A stretch of 64,000 nucleotides of DNA from Piezodorus guildinii (taxonomy: Eukaryota; Arthropoda; Insecta; Hemiptera; Pentatomidae): contig CM041295.1 in NCBI GenBank assembly GCA_023052935.1, forward strand, positions 166,427,366 through 166,491,365. The letters are read 5' to 3'. A program made the translations under genes and the position numbers. Every line of letters starts with the position of its first letter. Positions within the stretch are counted from its first letter, which is position 1. Below are positions 1 through 10,280 of this stretch, piece after piece. The notes under the pieces are model-generated. The model was given only the letters and a program-made list of their open reading frames with translations. It had not been told where the DNA came from and did no database searches.

Positions 1-849
1 GACTTCTTCATCCACAGCGGATTAGGCTCCCTGAACTATTCCGTAACTCGCCTTGAACTATTCCATAACTCGCCTTGAACTATTCCGTAACTCGCCTTGG
101 TGAACTATCTTCTGACCATAGTCCACTGATCCTAAATGTATCCTTAACACCAATTCCTAAACCTGTCCCACCGTCATTCATCAGAGGCCCTATCAACTGG
201 AACTTCTTCCGCGAAATCCTCACCAATGATATTGACCTCAGAGTGACTCTCAAAGCCCCAACTGACCTTGACGATGCCGTTTATTCCTTTACAACCTTTA
301 TTCAACAAGCTGCCTGAAATGCCTCGGTCCCCAAGGACTCCCAAATAAATCCTTACAAAAACCATTTACCACAACACCTCCTAGAACTAATCAACACCAA
401 ACGCCGAGCCAGAACATTATGGCAACGCACCCGTCACCCAGCAGATCGCCACTCCTATAACTTTTATTGTAGACAATTAAAGCGGGAGTTGGCGATATTT
501 CGTTTCCAATCCTACAATTTCTACATCTCCTCTCTCTCGACTCTTGACGATTCCTTGTGGAATGTCACGAAGAGAATTCTAAAACCCCCCCTAATATCCC
601 ATCCTCTCAGGCGTAGTGATAATTCCTGCGCTGCTTCTGACAAATATAAGGCCCAGGAATTCGCTTTCCAAGGTATTCGTATTCACTCCTCATTCTGATC
701 TCAATCCAATCCATACCGCAATAGTTGAAGAGTTCCTTACGTCACCGATACCAATTTCCTTATCACCTAAAGCAATCAATCCCTCTGAGGTCAAATATAT
801 TCTTAAAAAGTTTCCTCTCTGTAAATCCCCTGGATACGATCTCCTTACT
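1..849 (+). mobile_element. Jockey-clade LINE fragment, EN end to RT start
   Basis: Broken remnant of a Jockey-type non-LTR retrotransposon. In order it encodes the end of the AP-like endonuclease (motif SSDHSPLIL near 110-140), a basic linker (KRRAR..W.RTRHP near 395-440) and the entry of the reverse transcriptase (SP motif KSPGYD near 820-840). The same order and very similar sequence recur at 39760-40590, which is how the family was assigned. It is dead: a stop at about 315 and frameshifts between 480 and 700. A 22-bp block (starting GAACTATTCC) is present three times in a row at 33-98, inside the endonuclease. The element begins before the window and stops abruptly at 849, where the 108-bp satellite starts. 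Confidence 0.85.
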
Positions 850-852
850 AAT

Positions 853-1220
853 AGGCTCAATAGCTGCATACCCAAAGGTTAGTTACCGATTATACTATTG
901 ATTTTAATCGCGCTCGCTCAAATATCGGTTTATATAACTTTTTCGTATTGATTGGATACTAGGCTCAATACTGCATATCCAAAGGTTAGTTACCGATTAT
1001 ACTGTGTATTATAATCGCGCTCGCTCAAATATAGGTTTATTATAACTTCTTCTTATTTATTGGATACTAGGCTCAGTAGTTTCGTTCCCAAAGGTTGGTT
1101 ACCGATTATACTATCAATTTTAATCGCGGTCGCTCAAATATCGGTTTATATAACTTTTTCCCATTTATTGGATAATAGGCTCAATAGCTGCATACCCAAA
1201 GGTTGGTTACCGATTATACT
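853..1220. repeat. 108-bp satellite, left array
   Basis: Three and a third head-to-tail monomers. The marker AGGCTCA starts at 853, 961, 1069 and 1177, an exact period of 108 bp. Monomers share TTACCGATTATACT and TTTTAATCGCGCTCGCTCAAAT. The array is cut at 1220, 43 bases into the fourth monomer, by the poly(T) end of a minus-strand LINE. It resumes at about 4119. Confidence 0.95.
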
Positions 1221-1508
1221 TTTTTTTTTGGGGGGGGGGGGGTTCCCCCTTCCTGCCATTGCTGGCATACGTGGTTAGCAGTGATGGGTTAGCACGCTAG
1301 GGGAATTATCGAAGAATACACAAAAGCCTGCGCCCACCACTGCCAATAAAAGACCTTTATTACTTATATTTCTTATTTTACAGTATATTGGGGGGGGGAT
1401 CATTTAATTCTATGGGAACAATTGTTTTTTTTTTTGTTTTGTTTTTTAAACATTTCTATGGTGCTACCCAGTGGACGGCTGTCCACCTTTTTGGTGGGAT
1501 AGCACCTT

Positions 1509-1614
1509 ATGCTGTATCCGTCCGGCAGCGGCGTCCAGCCCTCCTGGCCACAGCATCCGTCCGGTCCCTTACCGCATCCGTCCGGTGGCGGCGTCCAGCC
1601 CTCCTGGACAGCCA
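1509..1614. repeat. GC-rich repeated block in the LINE 3' part
   Basis: The phrase CATCCGTCCGG recurs three times, and the longer GGCGTCCAGCCCTCCTGG occurs twice (about 1530 and 1590). It lies in the 3' region of the minus-strand R1-clade element. Short 3' repeats of this sort are common in LINE tails. Confidence 0.7.
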
Positions 1615-3896
1615 CATTCCTCCGGTCTCCTCTCTCTCTGATCTCCTGGCTGCTCCACTGGTGGCTCGTTGAGGTCGGGTGGTCGGCCAAGGGAGAAGTG
1701 CGTCGGTCCGACCACCTCCTTCCACCCGTAAATGAAGTCCTTGAAGAAGGAGAAGTTCTCCTTCTCCATCAGGCGGGGGAAGACCGTCTCGACGAGGGCC
1801 GAAGATCCCGGTATGCCTCGACAACCTGGCACGGTGTCCTTCCATCGCAGTGCAGGAAACGATGACGTGTTCCCATGCTTGTGCAGCTTTCCCCGGAACC
1901 CACCATGTCCTGTGAGGATCTGCGAGAGCCAGTAGTCCGAGAGGACCCATGTGGCGTTTAATCTTGACTGAACGGTGGGGAAGAACTTCCTCAGAGAGGA
2001 GCTCTTCTCACTCGCCACCCACCGCCCGTTCCACTTTTCAATGGAGTCCTCCCTCAGGATTCTCTTCCATCTGTTAGGGGTCTCACCGATCCTCTCCCGG
2101 AGTCCCGCCTTAATCGCGTCTAGCCCCTGCCTCTTGTGCTTGATGAAATCTTCCCTAAGTATAAGGTCCAGGGGCATCGCTCCGGCCAGCACCTGCACCG
2201 CTTCATGTGAAACCGTTCTGTACGCCTTCGTGACCCGTAGCAGAGTCAATCTCTGTATGGTGGCCAGTCTCCTTTTCTGTTGTGCGTGAGGCTGCGGCTC
2301 CACGCCGGGGACGCATACCTCAGGATACCCAGAACCACGCCTTTGTAAATGGTCATCGTAGCTGGGTACCTGAGGCCCCAGAATGCACCCCAATCCTGCT
2401 TAGTCCATTTAGTGACAGGGTCACCCTATCCCTCAAGAATACCAGGTGAGGAGTGACATCAAATGCTTTGCTGAACTTGACTCCTAGGTATGTAACCTCC
2501 TCACCTGGTCTTATCCTTTCGCCTTCAATATACAGGTTGATAGTGTGAGCCCTGTCCGTGGAGCCCCTCAAGAGTATGGCCTGGGTCTTTGATGCGGCCA
2601 TACTCAACTTCCGCCTCACACACCAATCGGCAACGAGACCGGCGCACGTCTCGGCTTGTGTCGTCAGCCTGGCTCTTCTGTTCGCGGCCATGATGACTGC
2701 CAGGTCGTCCACATAGGCCGTGGCAGGGAACCCTCTCTCCTCTAGATCTCCCAACAACTGATCAAACACCAATTTCCACAGGGCCGGGCCAAGAACCGAA
2801 CACTGTGGACATCCTCTTTCAATCTCCTTCTCGACCTCGTAGTAGCTACCTCTGATCTTGACTTTCCTTTCGCTGAGGTAGTTACTAATGAGGGAGTACA
2901 GGTTGGTGGGGGGGTCGAATTGCTGCAGCCGCTGGAGAACGCAGGGCCACCACACGTTATCGAAGGCGGAGGAAATATCGAAGAGCAACAACATAACGTA
3001 CTCCTCCGCCCTCTCTTCCACATCCCTGCGCACTCTCACCAGTGCATCAGTGGTTCCCTTACCACGGGTCGAGCCGAACTGCCGTGGATGGCTCGCAGCC
3101 GCGAGGAACGGTCCTAGGCTTGTCACAATAATGTGCTCCAGGACCTTACTAATCACAGGGAGGAGGCATATAGGCCTGTATGCTTTTGGCACCTCCTTAT
3201 CCTTACCTCCTCCTTTGTAGAGCAGTCTCAAGTCAGCAATCCTCCATTTGCTTGGGAAGTGTCCCTGGTCCATGCACTCATTGAGGATACCCAAGAGCTC
3301 CTCCTCAATGAGGGGGCCACTGTTCTTGAGGATTGCGGCGTCGATCGAGTCCAGTCCTGGAGCTCTCCCGGTCCTCTGCCTATCCAGGGCAAGACAAAGG
3401 TCCCATATGTCCCATGGTGGGCACAGGTCGGTACCAGGTGGGTACACCGTGGTGCGTCTAACCATCTGGTCATATTCGGTATCCTGGGACGGATCATCCC
3501 TGGGGTATGTGTACTCAATGTACATCGTGGCTGCCTCCTCCAGGGTGGTTCCCCGGGCATCTCCTACTCTAATAGCTGCCATCGTTGTGAGCGGCTTCAC
3601 TTTACCCAGTGCCACCCTGTAAGGGATACCCTAGGGATTCTTCTCTGATTCTTCCACGATAAACTCTTCCCAGGACCTCTTCTTCTGGTGACGCACGCCG
3701 TTTCGGTATACCCTATACCCATACTTGGCCTCCTATCCTCGTCCCTGCACTCCTGGTACCTACGCCTGGCCCTGTAATACTCCTTCTTGAGTTCCGTCAG
3801 GGCAGGCGTCCACCATGGGACCGGACGCGCTCTCGCTCTTCGACGTCGGAGAGCGATATTGGCCGCATCTGTAATGGCGCCCGTCAGCACCGCCAC
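1569..3896 (-). pseudogene. Broken ORF2 of the R1-clade LINE
   Basis: Three overlapping frames make up what was one protein. 3896-3597 is the linker (PVPWWTPALTELKKEYYRAR). 3615-2353 is the RT: APGLDSIDAAIL, YRPICLLPVISKVLEH, FDISSAFDNVWW, RGCPQCSVLGPALWKL, active-site box YVDDLAV, then YLGVKFSKAF. 2393-1569 is the post-RT region, with RLTLLRVTKAYRTVSHEAVQVL and the LTGHGGF motif that normally leads into a CCHC-type zinc site. Here the cysteine pattern is scrambled. Frame changes near 3600 and 2370 make it non-functional. In the box RGCPQ-C-S a glycine is replaced by cysteine. The two aspartates of YVDD remain. Confidence 0.88.
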
Positions 3897-4118
3897 TCTG
3901 CGGTCTATAGCTGATTCACCTTCCTACGGCGCCATTTCTTCCCATTCGTTGGCTGCCAATATCCCCTCCAGCTCACTGGAGAATGCTCTCCAGTCCGCCG
4001 TACGGGTCACGTAGCCCTTCTCTACAGGTATGGCTTCGCCTTCCTCCTGAACCACTGGTCGGAGCTCGTATCAGACCGTAGGGTCCAGTCCGCTATGCGT
4101 CTCGCGTTCTCCAGTCTA

Positions 4119-4418
4119 TAGTTGCGTTCTCAAAGGTTCGTTACCGATTATACTAGCAATTTTAATCGCGCTCGCTCAAATATGGGATTATAATACCTTT
4201 TTCGTATTTATTGGATACTAGGCTCATTGGTTGCGTTCTCAAATGTTCGTTACCTATTATACTATTCATTTTAATCGCGCTTGCACAAATACAGGCGTAT
4301 GATAACTTTTTCGTATTTATTGGATAATAGGCTCAGTAGCTGCGTTTCCAAAGGTTTGTTACCGATTATACTATCAATTTTAATCGCGCTCGCTCAAATA
4401 TGGATTGATTATAGCTTT
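4119..4418. repeat. 108-bp satellite, right array
   Basis: Continuation of the left array beyond the R1-clade insertion. AGGCTCA starts at 4220 and 4329 (109 bp apart). TTACCGATTATACT and the AATCGCGCTCGCTCAAAT block are conserved. Monomers here carry TTGCGTTCTCAAA where the left array has CTGCATACCCAAA, so the two sides belong to slightly different variants. The array fades out at about 4418 in AT-rich DNA. Confidence 0.93.
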
Positions 4419-4669
4419 TTTGATTATACCAAAATTAAATCTATTTTAAAAAATACTGACTCCTGATTTTTCCACCTATAATAAACCAAGATCGTTAGCG
4501 CTATATAGGGGTACTAAGTAAATACGATTATATTCAACTTGGATATCCTGCGCTATGTTTGCGATTTAAAGTTATAATTTCTTATATGGTCTGCGTAACT
4601 GTATTTATTAATTTACTCCATACTAATTACTTTTTTTAATTAAGAAATAATTACATAATTTTAGCTTAC

Positions 4670-4829
4670 CTGTTCCATATTTAAGCGCAAATGGTCGAGA
4701 AAAATCTTGAGACTGGAAGATCCCATTATCTCTCGACACAAGAACAGTCTCATATTCAATATAAAATGGCATGCTTCTCTGTGATTTCTCCATACGGTAT
4801 AAAAAATTGGTGACCTTGAATAGAAAAAT
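4670..4829 (-). CDS. Candidate internal exon, unknown gene
   Basis: A 160-base stretch reads open on the minus strand between good splice signals: acceptor CTTCAGTGCAG before 4829 and donor ACAG/GTAAGC after 4670. The encoded segment starts IFLFKVTNFLYRMEKSQ, includes MPFYIEYETVLVSRDNG and ends PFALKYGTG. It enters in phase 0 and leaves in phase 1. It lies in otherwise AT-rich, gene-free DNA downstream of gene A on the same strand. It could be a further exon of gene A through an alternative splice, or an exon of another gene. No family recognised. Confidence 0.45.
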
Positions 4830-5588
4830 CTGCACTGAAGATTTTTTTTTGCAATGTTGTAAGTATTATAGGGTATAGTCTCATTTTTGTTTTCCCCTGA
4901 AAAAAAACGATAAACGATGAAAAATTAATAAGTTTACGATGAATATTAAATAAATTAAAAGCTTCAATTGGATCCTTTAAATATATGATTGTACATCACC
5001 TCCTGTAGAGGTGTACATCAAGGCACATCTCTAACATCTACATTATTTTGCATTGACATATAAATGAGTCAACATATATCTCTGCAGAAGCTCCTGTTCT
5101 ATCGAATTCCGAAATATATCGTTTTTTGTAAGCAAGCTGATTTCAGTTTACTCATTTGTTTGTTACTGATATTTCATATGTTTAAAAAATACATGGGGTT
5201 TCATACCATAACTAGGCCATTTTTCATAGAATTTCATAAAAATTATCACGATTTATATTATTATCGATAAAATTGAATTAATTTTTTAACGGGAAAATAA
5301 TGGGCAAAAATTCTAATAATGGTCTTTTGTTGGCCTGTATGATGATTAAATAAATTATACTCACACGCACATATATATCCTAGACTGAGCTATTCCTAGG
5401 TTCAATCAAGTAGATGTGACTAGTTTTTTGGGGGGATTTCCGATTACTGATTATCTCTATAAATTCTTCTCTATTTACAGCTTTACCTACATTAACGCCT
5501 GATTGGCAATTTTTTAAAATAGTTTTAGATTAAAAAAAAATTTGTTTATTCGGCAGAATAGAAAACTAAAGATGTAACTCTTAGGAAT
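4830..5588. other. AT-rich stretch with no identified gene
   Basis: Flanks the exon candidate above. I see only AT-rich sequence and short chance frames. The phrase CTGATTTTTCCACCTATAATA just to its left (4460-4481) resembles the arms of the hairpin at 15601-15672. Confidence 0.5.
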
Positions 5589-5589
5589 C

Positions 5590-6740
5590 CTAGTTGTTTT
5601 TTTTCTTTTTATGTTTTTATTGATATATTTTATTGATATTTACAACTGTACATAGAATACATATAACAAGTAAATGGGCTAATTTACACTTATGGGCGTG
5701 ATAATGTCTTGTGAAGAAACTACCCAGTGGTAGCACTTCAAAGTCAATTTAATTAAAGTAGGTCTCGAGGCCATCGTCTTTTCAATCGCCTCGGAGGGTT
5801 GTCAGGAATAGATGGGAATGATAAGTTGCGTACAAGAGGATTCGTGTGGATTGGGAGTTTGGAATGAAATGAGGCGTGTCTGTTTTGGGCTAGTTCTGTG
5901 ACAAATGGGATATTCAGGTCATTATGGATTTTATTCGTAACGAAATAAGGAGCATTTAGGATTTTGCGAAGGATTTTGGATTGTAAGGATTGAATACGAG
6001 AGGAATTAGATGGTTTAGTAGAGCCCCAAAGCTCGATTCCATATGTCCAGATGGGTCTGATGATGGTAACATAAATAAGCTTTTTGTAATAAATTGGAAG
6101 TTTTGAACGTTTGTCTAGTAAGTGTTGTAGTAATCGGTATCTACGGGCAGTTTCTTGTCGTTTAAGTCGTGTATGGGGATTCCATGTAAGACGTTTGTCA
6201 AGATGGAGTCCTAGGTAACGGATTTGTTTAACAGGTATGAGTAGGGTATTATTAAAGGATACAGTGGGGCAGGAAGTCATCGGTTTGCGACGAATGGTAA
6301 AGGTAATTTGGTGGAATTCGTTAGGATTTATTTTAATCCTCCAGTTCTGACACCATTCCTCAATGGCTGTGATGTGATACTGAAGGGTTCGAGATGCAGC
6401 GGATGGATCATTATGGACAGGTAACACACAAGTGTCATCCGCATAAGTTGTGAGGACAGTGGTTGGATGGAGTGGAATATCAGCTCTATATACCGTATAA
6501 AGGATGGGACCTAAGATACTACCCTGAGGTATACCTGCAGACTGAGAAAATATGGAAGAGTAGGAAAGGTTATGATTTACTTTGAAGGTTCCATTAGTGA
6601 GGTAGGAACGGATTATCAAGTAGTATGTTGCGGGAAGGAATTTACGGAGTTTATAAAGGAGTCCTGGGTGACAGATTCGGTCGAACGCTTGTTCCACGTC
6701 GAGAAAAGCACCCGTGCAATACATTCCGCATGTTTTTTTA
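5590..6740 (-). mobile_element. 5'-truncated Jockey-clade LINE
   Basis: Minus-strand element with its 3' end at a T-run (5597-5604) and a 3' untranslated part containing GTTTTTATTGATAT, also seen in the tail of the copy at 46935. The 5' truncation lies just upstream of the RT catalytic core, near 6740. No clear target-site duplication was found. It belongs to the same broad group as the copies at 14248, 37661 and 46935 but is a divergent member. Confidence 0.85.
5753..6724 (-). CDS. RT C-terminal half of Jockey-clade LINE (open)
   Basis: Uninterrupted 323-residue frame. Visible RT motifs: FLDVEQAFDR (box A) near residue 10, AGIPQGSILGPILY near 65, active-site box YADDTCVL near 93, and IRYLGLHLDKRLTWNP near 170. 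The C-terminal thumb-like region has RPIWTYGIELWGS and ends NPPRRLKRRWPRDLL, the shared C-terminus of this family. Catalytic aspartates are intact, but the fingers, endonuclease and ORF1 are absent, so it cannot mobilise itself. The open frame suggests a fairly recent insertion. Confidence 0.9.
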   Translation of the reverse strand: MYCTGAFLDVEQAFDRICHPGLLYKLRKFLPATYYLIIRSYLTNGTFKVNHNLSYSSIFSQSAGIPQGSILGPILYTVYRADIPLHPTTVLTTYADDTCVLPVHNDPSAASRTLQYHITAIEEWCQNWRIKINPNEFHQITFTIRRKPMTSCPTVSFNNTLLIPVKQIRYLGLHLDKRLTWNPHTRLKRQETARRYRLLQHLLDKRSKLPIYYKKLIYVTIIRPIWTYGIELWGSTKPSNSSRIQSLQSKILRKILNAPYFVTNKIHNDLNIPFVTELAQNRHASFHSKLPIHTNPLVRNLSFPSIPDNPPRRLKRRWPRDLL

Positions 6741-7061
6741 AATGTGGCGTATAATATATTTTTATAAACATTACATAGAGTAAAAAATTAATAAATTACT
6801 AAAGTAATGCCTTCATGTTAGGGCAAGGAATTGAGGACATGAAAATATCTATGGATCCTTTCCTTAAGCCATTTAACAGTACTCCACAACTAAATTACCA
6901 CAATCATCATAGATGCGAAGAGAACAGAGGGGAAGGCAGGGAACTTCATTTTTCGATAAAATTAATGATAGCTTAAAGTCGTCAATTGTATAGCAACAAA
7001 AAGGAGATGGAACAAATATATATGTATGATGATCATTGTATTAATGAAAATTATTTATGTA

Positions 7062-7214
7062 CTAACATGTAAAAACCGGCTCCTGTGCTGGTAAACTTTT
7101 CAAGACGAAACTTTTGGGTTGAAGTTCGACCACAAAGGGTGCTGATGTAGCTCTTTTCGTTAAGTAGTTGTTAAAAATATGAATGCCTGCAACTCTTACC
7201 ATTTCCCTGAGTGT
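7062..7214 (-). CDS. Probable terminal exon of gene A
   Basis: Acceptor TTTTACAG precedes an open stretch starting TLREMVRVAGIHIF and ending QEPVFTC with a TAG at 7062. It is richer in GC than its surroundings, as coding DNA is here. It enters in phase 0, matching the phase-0 donor of the large exon ending at 10281. An in-exon GTAAGA five codons in could act as an alternative donor and give a 15-base exon instead. Function unknown. Confidence 0.55.
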   Translation of the reverse strand, partial: TLREMVRVAGIHIFNNYLTKRATSAPFVVELQPKSFVLKSLPAQEPVFTC

Positions 7215-8055
7215 CTGTAAAATAAAGATGTTCTGTATAACAATTAATTTAATATCAACATATAAACTAAAATATACTGTACGCAACAATTATAATAAAG
7301 TAATTTATCTACAACAGGATGCTGAATCTTTGCTGTCCAAGATTCACCCATTTTTTCCTATTCTATGTAACTGGAGTAGAAATAAATAGCCAGTGAAATG
7401 CCTATCCACTACACCTAAGAGTCCTTTTCTTTTCCTACCTGCCCATTTACAGGTTTACACTAATACAATTTAGTGTATGAACGTCCAATTCAGCTTTAAT
7501 AGTTTACTTACTGTCTGCATATCTTTCCACCATCAGTAATGTTGAAATCAATCTTACAGTGATCTGTTTTATATGATGCTAAATTAGTACTTTCAGTAAC
7601 GTAAATTTTCCGTTCTAGATATGCACTTAAGCGTCATAATAATCCAAAGAAAACTAGCCTATAATATCATTATGAAGCTTTATTTTTTATATTTTGGCCT
7701 GCGAAGTTTCCTCTGCTGTAAACTGTTCCGTCGGGGTGCCAAAATGATAGTACAAAATGATCATAGGGATTATGCTAAGCTGACATAAGCTTGAGCAATC
7801 TAGAATTCATACCATCCTTTTTGAAACGATTGCATCATAAGGTCTATCACAGAAAATTAAGCGTACCGACTGAAAAGGAATAAAGAATAATCCAGGACTT
7901 TGGCGTGATTTCTAAACGTCTCGTTTCATGAGCACTTCAAAAGGTTTGGAAACGTAATAGATCGTGATAGAAGAATGATAGTAGAAAACTATACTATGGA
8001 AAATGGAAGGACTCGGTGGCTATGGAATTTCGGATGGTTGGAGCTTCCAGCAGAC
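7215..8055. other. Probable gene A intron, no features
   Basis: AT-rich DNA between the exon candidate at 7062-7214 and the microsatellite at 8060. No convincing coding frame, RNA gene or repeat recognised. Confidence 0.45.
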
Positions 8056-8056
8056 T

Positions 8057-8059
<3 letters not shown>

Positions 8060-8098
<39 letters not shown>

Positions 8099-8100
8099 TA

Positions 8101-8193
<93 letters not shown>

Positions 8194-8236
8194 GAGAGAG
8201 AGAGATGAGAGAGGAGAGAGAGGAGGGGGGGGAGAG
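8060..8236. repeat. (AT)n followed by (GA)n microsatellite
   Basis: About 60 bases of AT dinucleotides (8060-8120) change directly into about 115 bases of GA dinucleotides (8121-8236), interrupted by a few GG and ATG. The compound tract abuts the 5' truncation point of the R1-clade fragment. It gives long artificial frames of arginine and glutamate that are not genes. Confidence 0.97.
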
Positions 8237-8406
8237 ATTATAAACCTACCTGAAAGGTAGAATGGTAGGTTTCCTCCCAAGGATAAGGATAGGAGATGTT
8301 CTGCTAAAACCATCGCAGGAGGTGAAGTATTTGGGGATCGGCGAGGGAGGCAGTTTCACACAACACCTAAAAGAAGTGAAGAGTAAGATGACCCTCCGCT
8401 AAATCG

Positions 8407-9182
8407 ATGGCAGGAACCACTTGGGGTCTGAAATACGGTTGCAGGGGGATCCTCTGCAAAGTTGCTTTTTTTACCTGTTGCACTGTATGCAGCGCCAGCT
8501 TGGGGACAATGCCTTGGTTCTTCGGGGAGAAAGTTCTTAGAGCAGGGACAGAGGAGAGTCTCTTGCTTGTGACAGGAGCATACAAAACAGCGCCGACGGC
8601 GGCTTTGCAGGTGATTGTGGGTCAGTTGCCCATAGACCTCAAGATACAGATCTCCATCGCGAGGTACAAAATTAGGAGAGGATTGCCGGCAAGTGTCGGG
8701 GCTATCTCCTTTGTATGCCCCAATGGGAGATATGAAGATGTGGCTGGCAGAGTTGAGGACATCATCTACACTGAATGGCAGAGAAGATGGGATATGGGGG
8801 AAACTGGAAGGTTGACCCACGATTTCTGCATGTCCGAAGAAGACTGAAAAATTACCAGTTCAATCGGTTCCAGCCGGACTTTTGGTGTATACAACTCCTG
8901 ACGGACCACGACAATATAAACGAAAGATTGCACCGCATTAGAGCAAGAGACTCGCCGAATTGTAGATGTGGTGCAATAGAAGACGTAAGGCACCTGCTAT
9001 TTGATTGCCCACTGTACACCAATTACCGACTCGCGCTTGCTGGGGAGTATTCCTTGCTGGATTGGCCCCCTCGATCTCTGGACAAGCTGGTGGCATCACC
9101 TGAAATGTTAGAAGCCTTCAAGAGATATGCAAGGAATATCTTCAGACAGAAAGAAGAAATGGCCGGTCGAACTGGTTCTTAG
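8407..9182 (+). pseudogene. Post-RT region of R1-clade ORF2, frameshifted
   Basis: Two frames cover the region. 8407-8847 has VTGAYKTAPTAALQVIVGQLPIDLKI, the R1-type 'post-RT' helix region, and TEWQRRWD. 8775-9182 holds the C-terminal zinc motif: CRCG, then HLLFDCPLY, giving a C-x-C...H...C pattern typical of the clade. The frames switch at about 8830. Another break lies near 8400. The RT active site itself is absent. Non-functional. Confidence 0.85.
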
Positions 9183-9310
9183 CGTGTAGGAAGTATTTTT
9201 AATTATTTATATTAGGCTTAAATTATTGTTTTTAAATTGTTAATACTGGTTATAGGTTGTTAATATATTTTAATTAGTTTTGTTTTAAGTTTTAGTGATT
9301 TTTAATTGTA

Positions 9311-9311
9311 A

Positions 9312-9384
<73 letters not shown>
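9311..9384. repeat. (AT)n microsatellite
   Basis: About 74 bases of AT/TA dinucleotides inside the 3' untranslated region of the R1-clade fragment. Confidence 0.97.
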
Positions 9385-9386
<2 letters not shown>

Positions 9387-9711
9387 AAGTAGACCCACTG
9401 AACATAGATAGGAAATTACTGGAGCCCTGTTTTGTGGGAACAGCTCTCCAGTTGCGGACAGCCCAATAGTTTTTGAAACCGTGATTGATTCCCATTTTAA
9501 AAAATTTGCAAAATATGCCTCACGTTTGTTTCAATTATTTTTGGGATCAACTTGAGTGCAGTCCTGCCCGCTCGGTTGTCAATCTTGACGACCGAGCCTA
9601 TGTAAATGCGCGCAAATTAAATTTAAATAAGAAATTGGAAAGAACCGCTGGTATAGGGCTGCCCTAAGGTACAACGGGGGAAAAGGACAACAAAACAAAA
9701 CCCAAAAAAAA

Positions 9712-10280
9712 AAGATTATAAACATTTTTACACATTCAGATGTACCAATAGTAATTATTTACAATACATATAATATAGTGTTTATAAGATATATATAAAT
9801 AAATGGAATATATATACTATTTCAAATATCTCATAAATTTAATAGAAAATAGAAAAAATAAATAACGAAGATAAAAAATTAAAAAAACTATAAGGCTAAA
9901 TGGAAAAAAGGGGAGGAAATATTTTTCTAGGCAGATTTTTTTGTTTTTAATAGTTTTTTGGAAACATAGATAGTAATAAAAATGTGTAAAATGAAAAGGT
10001 AAATCTTTTTAAAACGTTATTTCCGAGATACAATGTCGATTAAGGTAGAAATTGACGAAAAGCGCATACAAAGTGATTATTTTAGGTAATAATAATTTAA
10101 ATTGTTCATAATATCAAATCGAAAAAAATGTTTTTATTGTATCTCAATTATGGAGGGTAAGTGGAAAATTATGGTGATGTGCGCATCAATTTTTGAAAAT
10201 ATATTTATGATCACGAATACGCCAATCCCAACCCAAAATTAATTTTAATTAATTAAATATATAAGCAATATAATACGTAC
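9712..10280. other. Intron sequence of gene A, nothing recognised
   Basis: Very AT-rich. It follows the donor of the large gene A exon on the minus strand. No coding frame or repeat identified. Confidence 0.5.

Larger units (their letters stand above)
1221..4118 (-). mobile_element. R1-clade LINE inside the satellite, 5'-truncated
   Basis: A minus-strand non-LTR retrotransposon occupies the gap between two arrays of the same satellite. Its 3' end is the short poly(T) plus poly(G) run at 1221-1242, a poly(A) tail seen from the other strand. The coding part keeps the linker before RT, the RT domain and the C-terminal region. The endonuclease is missing, so the copy is 5'-truncated near 4118. 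The element is clearly GC-rich, while its surroundings are AT-rich. RT motifs resemble R1/TRAS/Waldo-type elements (APGLD, RGCPQCSVLGP, YVDDLAV). Clade call is by motif style only. Left and right satellite ends overlap by about 34 bases of monomer phase, but with several mismatches, so a target-site duplication is not proven. Confidence 0.85.
8240..9711 (+). mobile_element. R1-clade LINE 3' fragment with poly(A)
   Basis: Plus-strand remnant running from the end of the RT domain (IRIGDVLLKPSQEVKYLGI, 8260-8340) to a 3' untranslated region and an A-rich tail at about 9685-9712. The 3' untranslated part holds an AT microsatellite and the inverted phrases CGGTTGTCAATCTTGACGACCG (9574-9595), a small hairpin. 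It sits in the putative intron of gene A, opposite to the gene's direction. Confidence 0.8.

Noticed and set aside
1509..1865. Plus-strand frame in the GC-rich region
   Set aside because: Antisense shadow of the R1-clade LINE; low stop density is due to high GC.
7975..8313. Protein frames of repeated RE/SL/IY residues
   Set aside because: They come from the AT and GA microsatellites read in several frames.
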